Origin: Liolophura sinensis
Lineage: Eukaryota > Mollusca > Polyplacophora > Chitonida > Chitonidae
Direction: 5' to 3'
Length of the DNA stretch: 64,000 bases
Assembly (NCBI RefSeq): GCF_032854445.1
Contig: NC_088303.1
Coordinates: forward strand, 3,047,501 to 3,111,500
Within the stretch, counting starts at the first letter, position 1, and each line of letters begins with the position of its first letter. Below the pieces are notes generated by a model, which did no database searches, was not told the DNA's origin, and saw nothing but the letters and a program-made list of their open reading frames with translations. This document shows positions 59,215 through 64,000 of this stretch, in pieces. Made by a program: the position numbers and the translations under genes.

Positions 59215-60945
59215 ATGGTTGGTCAGTTGTGATACCCCTTATCACCTATATGTACTGGTTGATCACGCATGGCATGTGTGCGCTGGTTATACATGTTTGT
59301 ACTGGTTGATCAGGCGTGGCATGTGTACTGGTTATACATGTATGTGCTGGTTGATCAGGCATGGCATGTGTGTGCTGGATATACATGTATGTGCTGGTTG
59401 ATCAGTCATGGCATGTGTGTGCTGGTTATACATGTATGTGCTGGTTGATCAGGCATGGCATGTGTGTGCTGGATATACATGTATTGCTGGTTGATCAGGC
59501 ATGGCATGTGTTTGCTGGTTATACTGGTATGTGCTGGTTGATCAGTTACGGCATGTGTGTACTGGTTATACATGTATGTGCTGGTTGATCAGGCATGGCA
59601 TGTGTGTGCTGGATATACATGTATTGCTGGTTGATCAGGCATGGCATGTGTTTGCTAGTTATACTGGTATGTGCTGGTTGATCAGTTACGGCATGTATGT
59701 ACTGGTTATACATGTATGTGCTGGTTGATCAGGCATGGCATGTGTGTGCTGGATATACATGTATTGCTGGTTGATCAGGCATGGGATTTGTGTGCTGGTT
59801 ATACATGTATGTGCTGGTTGATCAGGCATGGCATGTGTGTGCTGATTGTACAAGTACGTGCTGGTTGATCAGGTATGGCATGTGTACTGATTATACAAGT
59901 ATGTGCTGGCTGATCAGGCATGGCATGTGTGTGCTGGTTATACATGTATGTGCTGGTTGATCAGGCATGGCATGTATGTGCTGGTTATACATGTATGTGC
60001 TGGCTGATCAGGCATGGGATTTGTGTGCTGCTTGTACAAGTACGTGCTGGTTGACCAGGCATGGCATGTGTAGTGGTTATACATGTATGTGCTGGCTGAT
60101 CAGGCGTGGCATGTGTGTCCTGGTTATACATGTATGTGCTGATTGATGAGGCATGGCATGTATGTGCTGGTTACATATGTATGTGCTGGTTGATCAGGCA
60201 TGGCATGTGTGTGCTGGATATACATGTATTGCTGGTTGATCAGGCATGGCATGTGTTTGCTAGTTATACTGGTATGTGCTGGTTGATCAGTTACGGCATG
60301 TATGTACTGGTTATACATGTATGTGCTGGTTGATCAGGCATGGCATGTGTGTGCTGGATATACATGTATTGCTGGTTGATCAGGCATGGGATTTGTGTGC
60401 TGGTTATACATGTATGTGCTGGTTGATCAGGCATGGCATGTGTGTGCTGATTGTACAAGTACGTGCTGGTTGATCAGGTATGGCATGTGTACTGATTATA
60501 CAAGTATGTGCTGGCTGATCAGGCATGGCATGTGTGTGCTGGTTATACATGTATGTGCTGGTTGATCAGGCATGGCATGTATGTGCTGGTTATACATGTA
60601 TGTGCTGGCTGATCAGGCATGGGATTTGTGTGCTGCTTGTACAAGTACGTGCTGGTTGACCAGGCATGGCATGTGTAGTGGTTATACATGTATGTGCTGG
60701 CTGATCAGGCGTGGCATGTGTGTCCTGGTTATACATGTATGTGCTGATTGATGAGGCATGGCATGTATGTGCTGGTTACATATGTATGTGCTGGTTGATC
60801 AGGCATGGCATGTATGTGCTGGTTATACTTTATTTTCTGGTTGATCAGGCATGGCATGTGTTTGCTGGTTATACTGGTATGTGCTGGTTGATCAGTTACG
60901 GCATGTGTGTACTGGTTATACATGTATGTGACTCCGAATGGCTGA
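59215..60945. repeat. 47-bp minisatellite with 605-bp higher-order duplication
   Basis: The basic unit has GGTTATACATGTATGTGCTG, GTTGATCAGGCATGGCATGT and GTGTGC. Sequence from about 59640 to 60230 recurs 605 bp later with almost no change, including rare variants such as GCATGGGATTTGTGTGC and GATTGTACAAGTACGTGC. The open frames here (CWLIRHGMCVLDIHV pattern) are repeat-derived. Confidence 0.93.
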
Positions 60946-63900
60946 TCAGTCATGACACATTTATTGTTTTTTGCTTGTTGATCAGGTATGGCACAAGTCA
61001 TACAGTGTGATATGTCATGTATCTACGTACTTGTACGGCGTGATCAAACGACAAACACATCGTATGCTTTCCTTCTTCTCGGCGTATGGCATGGCTGGAG
61101 GGCATCCAAGACCATGTACGGTGTCACAAACATTCACAATGAAATATAATACGATCACGAGAACACGGATACTTACATGCACAGGTATAAACAGAATAGA
61201 TTCATCAGAGAAAATCATCTTCTTATCTGCTATCTTTGTAAAAACCAAGATTCTCCAACAGGTTTTAATAAAAGCAATAATATTAATATGAGGAGGAAAA
61301 TGAAATAAACATTTCATTCATTATGGTGTTCCATGTATTGTCTTCTCTTTGTACACTGTCGTGCATTCACACTGTATATACGTTATTTGTGATTTACGCA
61401 GTTACGGTTAGAAAATGAGACATCGTTACAGTGCAATGGCGACTCTGCTCCAAGCTGGATTGCCCAGTATGTTCTTGCAGTGCATAGGTAATACGTTACG
61501 AGCTTTCAAACAACACGTCACAACACGAGAAGTCGGAAAAGAACAACATACTACACAGTACAGACCCGAATGACTTTGGCTGGGAAAGGCTCATTGTTAT
61601 GGTGGTCAGTGGCTTTGGAATTGATGATCGATAATTAATCTCTTCTATATAATAGAGGTTGCTGAATCCATACAAAATACGTAATCCAATGGAGGATATA
61701 AAGGGGCAAAGACGAGGAAATAAGTGTTGATTTTGGGGTGTTGAATTGAATTTCGTATCACGAAATTGCCTTCAAGACATCATTAAAAATGAACGAGTGA
61801 GTTAAGAAACAAAACTGCCATCATTTTTCACTAAATGCTGTGGATGTATATAATGACACAGTCACGGAGTTAAAGTGGATGAGGTGAAGGCGGCGGTGTA
61901 TTCCACCGACTTTTTGCCATTCGCTATGTGAAAACGCTCGCTACTAGATGGTCAGGCTGACAAATGAGAAGCCCGCAAACAAGACTGAATGTTATTGTAT
62001 GCTTTGTTTCTTTTAGATCAAACACGTTCATTCGGGCAGTTCCGGAACTTTCTATTTTTTTTACACATAATCCTTCCCATATGAATGTACATGATTTTGT
62101 CTGTAGCATGCACGGTTGCAGACAGAAACAGGTGTGGTACATCTCAGGCATGTTTTTGATACATTGAATTTGTTATTAACGGACAAAGGTCCCCATGTAA
62201 ACACTGACAGTATTCACTGTAAGAGTCTGTACCAGTGAGCCGACATCCGGGAGCTCTTAGGGTGGGATAACCACATCATTCTTCACACAATGGGAGTGTT
62301 CTTCCAGGAACTCGGGCCCGGGTGGCAAATATAACCTTACTTGGCAGCTCAGCAGGGGGATGTCTCGGAATGTACTGACGTCTGTTAGCGTACTTGAGCT
62401 CAGAGGTTGACACGCCAGACAAACACAACTACAAAACTTCTAGACAGGTACTACGTCATCGTTTGTTCATTAATCAAGCGGTTTTACAGGCATTTTTAAA
62501 ACCCATGCATGAAACGAATGGGCCAGCACATGGTCTTCATGGCACAAATGTTTGTGTTACCATTATATCTTATAAGAGAGAACGAAAGTGACAGGGTATG
62601 CATTGATGGAGTCACGTTTTGAATGTGTGGTGTTGGTTTAGCAGAGGACTGAATCGGCAATGTTTTTCTCCCGACATTTTCCGACAAAAAAATTGAGTTA
62701 GCTACTCGCTAATGTTATCCGCAACCAAGATTTATTTAAACAACAGCTTGGCCGCATCACAGGAAGTGAGACCATTTTGTATCATGCAGCTAAAGACTGC
62801 AAACATACAACACTAAACTTCATTGTAAAAAAAAAAGACATAATTTGACCTGTATTTTATGAAGTAAGTATTGTGCTTCACAATAGCGATGCTCTAGGCG
62901 GGTTTACAAACCCCAATAGAAGTAAACCTCAATGAGATGCTAAAGCACACTGCGTCAGCACTGTATAAAACTGGAACTATTTTGGTAAATCGGTAACAAT
63001 TGCCAACACCTCAAAAATGCCGTCATAGAACTCCGTCCACTTCGCTTCCCGACCCCAAAAAGATTTCATATAATAAACGATTAGTTTTACATGTATAAAT
63101 ACTTGTACATCAGATCATGTAATTTTAAGTAAAAACGGTGCGACTGAACATTATTCTCATTTCAAGCGATGCCAGAATCGAAGGTTTATGCACGTTGCCA
63201 TACAACCCATGCATTCTCCGCTTTTTTTGTTCATATTCCATAACTTGAGGGATAATTGCATAGTGTATAATTGCATGGCCCCCTGAAAAGGAATTCTTTA
63301 TTTGTTGATGATTTCTGACTTTTTTATTTTGATTTAACTTAAGAATATTTCAAACGGCAGTCAGGTTTATAGGTGGAGTACACATGGGTGCATGCCGAGT
63401 ACACATGCAGCCGACCTTTATATAGCAAGTACTTGTAAATGACGACATTTCAAACACGTGCCACCCAAACTACTACACTGATGGAAGGCACTCATCTCCA
63501 AAAAAACCATGTTATTGTCCACTTATTAACTATCATACAAGCGCTGTACATATCGACCAACGGCCGGAGAACAGTACAGAAAGCGGGTCAATGGGATGAA
63601 ACCCGGTCCGGAAGGTTTCCTGTAGATGAGTCGGATTTGGAAGCTCAGGTATCGCGTAGCTTTAAATATAAACTTTCTACATTTTAGCTCAGGGTAAGCT
63701 GATTTTTTGATGAAATCAATCTGCTTTTTTTTTCTCTCCAGCATAAAGAGAGTATAACTAGTCTTACAAATGAGTCTGAGGACCACCCGACTTTGGGATC
63801 AAGTGACTTTTGCAAACCGCTCTACCCTGATATACTTACACAAATCGGTCTGAAGAGCACAGGAACTGGAGAAAATCAAAATAAATAAACCTAGTTACTT

Positions 63901-64000
63901 AGGAGAGCAAAGGATCAAAGAGCTACTATCAATTGGAAAATCTATTTCCCCTACAGATGCCTTGGTACTGGGCTTTGGAAGCACCTGGCTGACACTTCAT
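60946..64000. other. Right flank, no gene recognised
   Basis: AT-rich with frames under 110 codons on either strand and no family match. No arrays or SINE copies seen. It may be intergenic or an intron of a gene outside the window. Confidence 0.4.

Noticed and set aside
59210-61010. Frames with CWLIRHGMCVLDIHV pattern
   Set aside because: They are translations of the 47-bp array; the identical copies come from the 605-bp duplication.

Overview
This is a window of animal nuclear DNA, AT-rich and repeat-rich, with intron-split genes. Short tRNA-derived SINEs ending in GTAAAACACC plus AAATA runs, fragments carrying GACGTTAAACCCC, and a Ty3/gypsy fragment suggest a lophotrochozoan, most likely a marine mollusc. 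A brachiopod or a relative is not excluded, and no species can be named.

Three protein-coding genes can be reconstructed exon by exon, and each joins into one open frame. (1) A TCF25/NULP1 orthologue (Rqc1 family, ribosome-associated quality control) lies on the minus strand at 1041-15079: 16 coding exons, 602 aa. (2) An RBFA orthologue (mitochondrial ribosome-binding factor A) lies head-to-head with it on the plus strand at 16498-21374: 5 coding exons, 419 aa. About 1.4 kb separates the two start codons. (3) An UNC93A-like multi-pass membrane protein lies on the plus strand at 53703-58784: 6 coding exons, 468 aa. The 32 kb between RBFA and UNC93A, and the last 5 kb, hold no gene I can recognise.

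Layout: 1-340 42-bp array; 1-15 kb TCF25; 15-16.5 kb divergent promoter interval with a SINE; 16.5-21.4 kb RBFA; 22.7-23.6 kb array; 24.1-25.05 kb decayed gypsy pol fragment running into an ~84-bp array; 31.8-33.3 kb 68-bp satellite; 36.6-39.9 kb 22-bp satellite; 43.9-47.4 kb further arrays, including a 15-bp/75-bp higher-order array; 49.2-50.1 kb 39-bp array; 50.9-51.5 kb triplicated dispersed repeat; 53.7-58.8 kb UNC93A; 59.2-60.9 kb 47-bp array with a 605-bp higher-order duplication. Tandem arrays cover very roughly 30% of the window.

The most unusual signal is that minisatellite arrays inside the genes sit directly on splice junctions. Three of them have copied exon sequence together with the splice site into every unit: the TCF25 exon 8 acceptor (58 bp x ~12), the RBFA exon 3 end plus donor (109 bp x 20, each unit carrying an 84-nt phase-0 pseudo-exon), and the UNC93A exon 5 end plus donor (25 bp x ~55). 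Two more arrays (TCF25 intron 12, UNC93A intron 2) start within about 25 bp of a donor.
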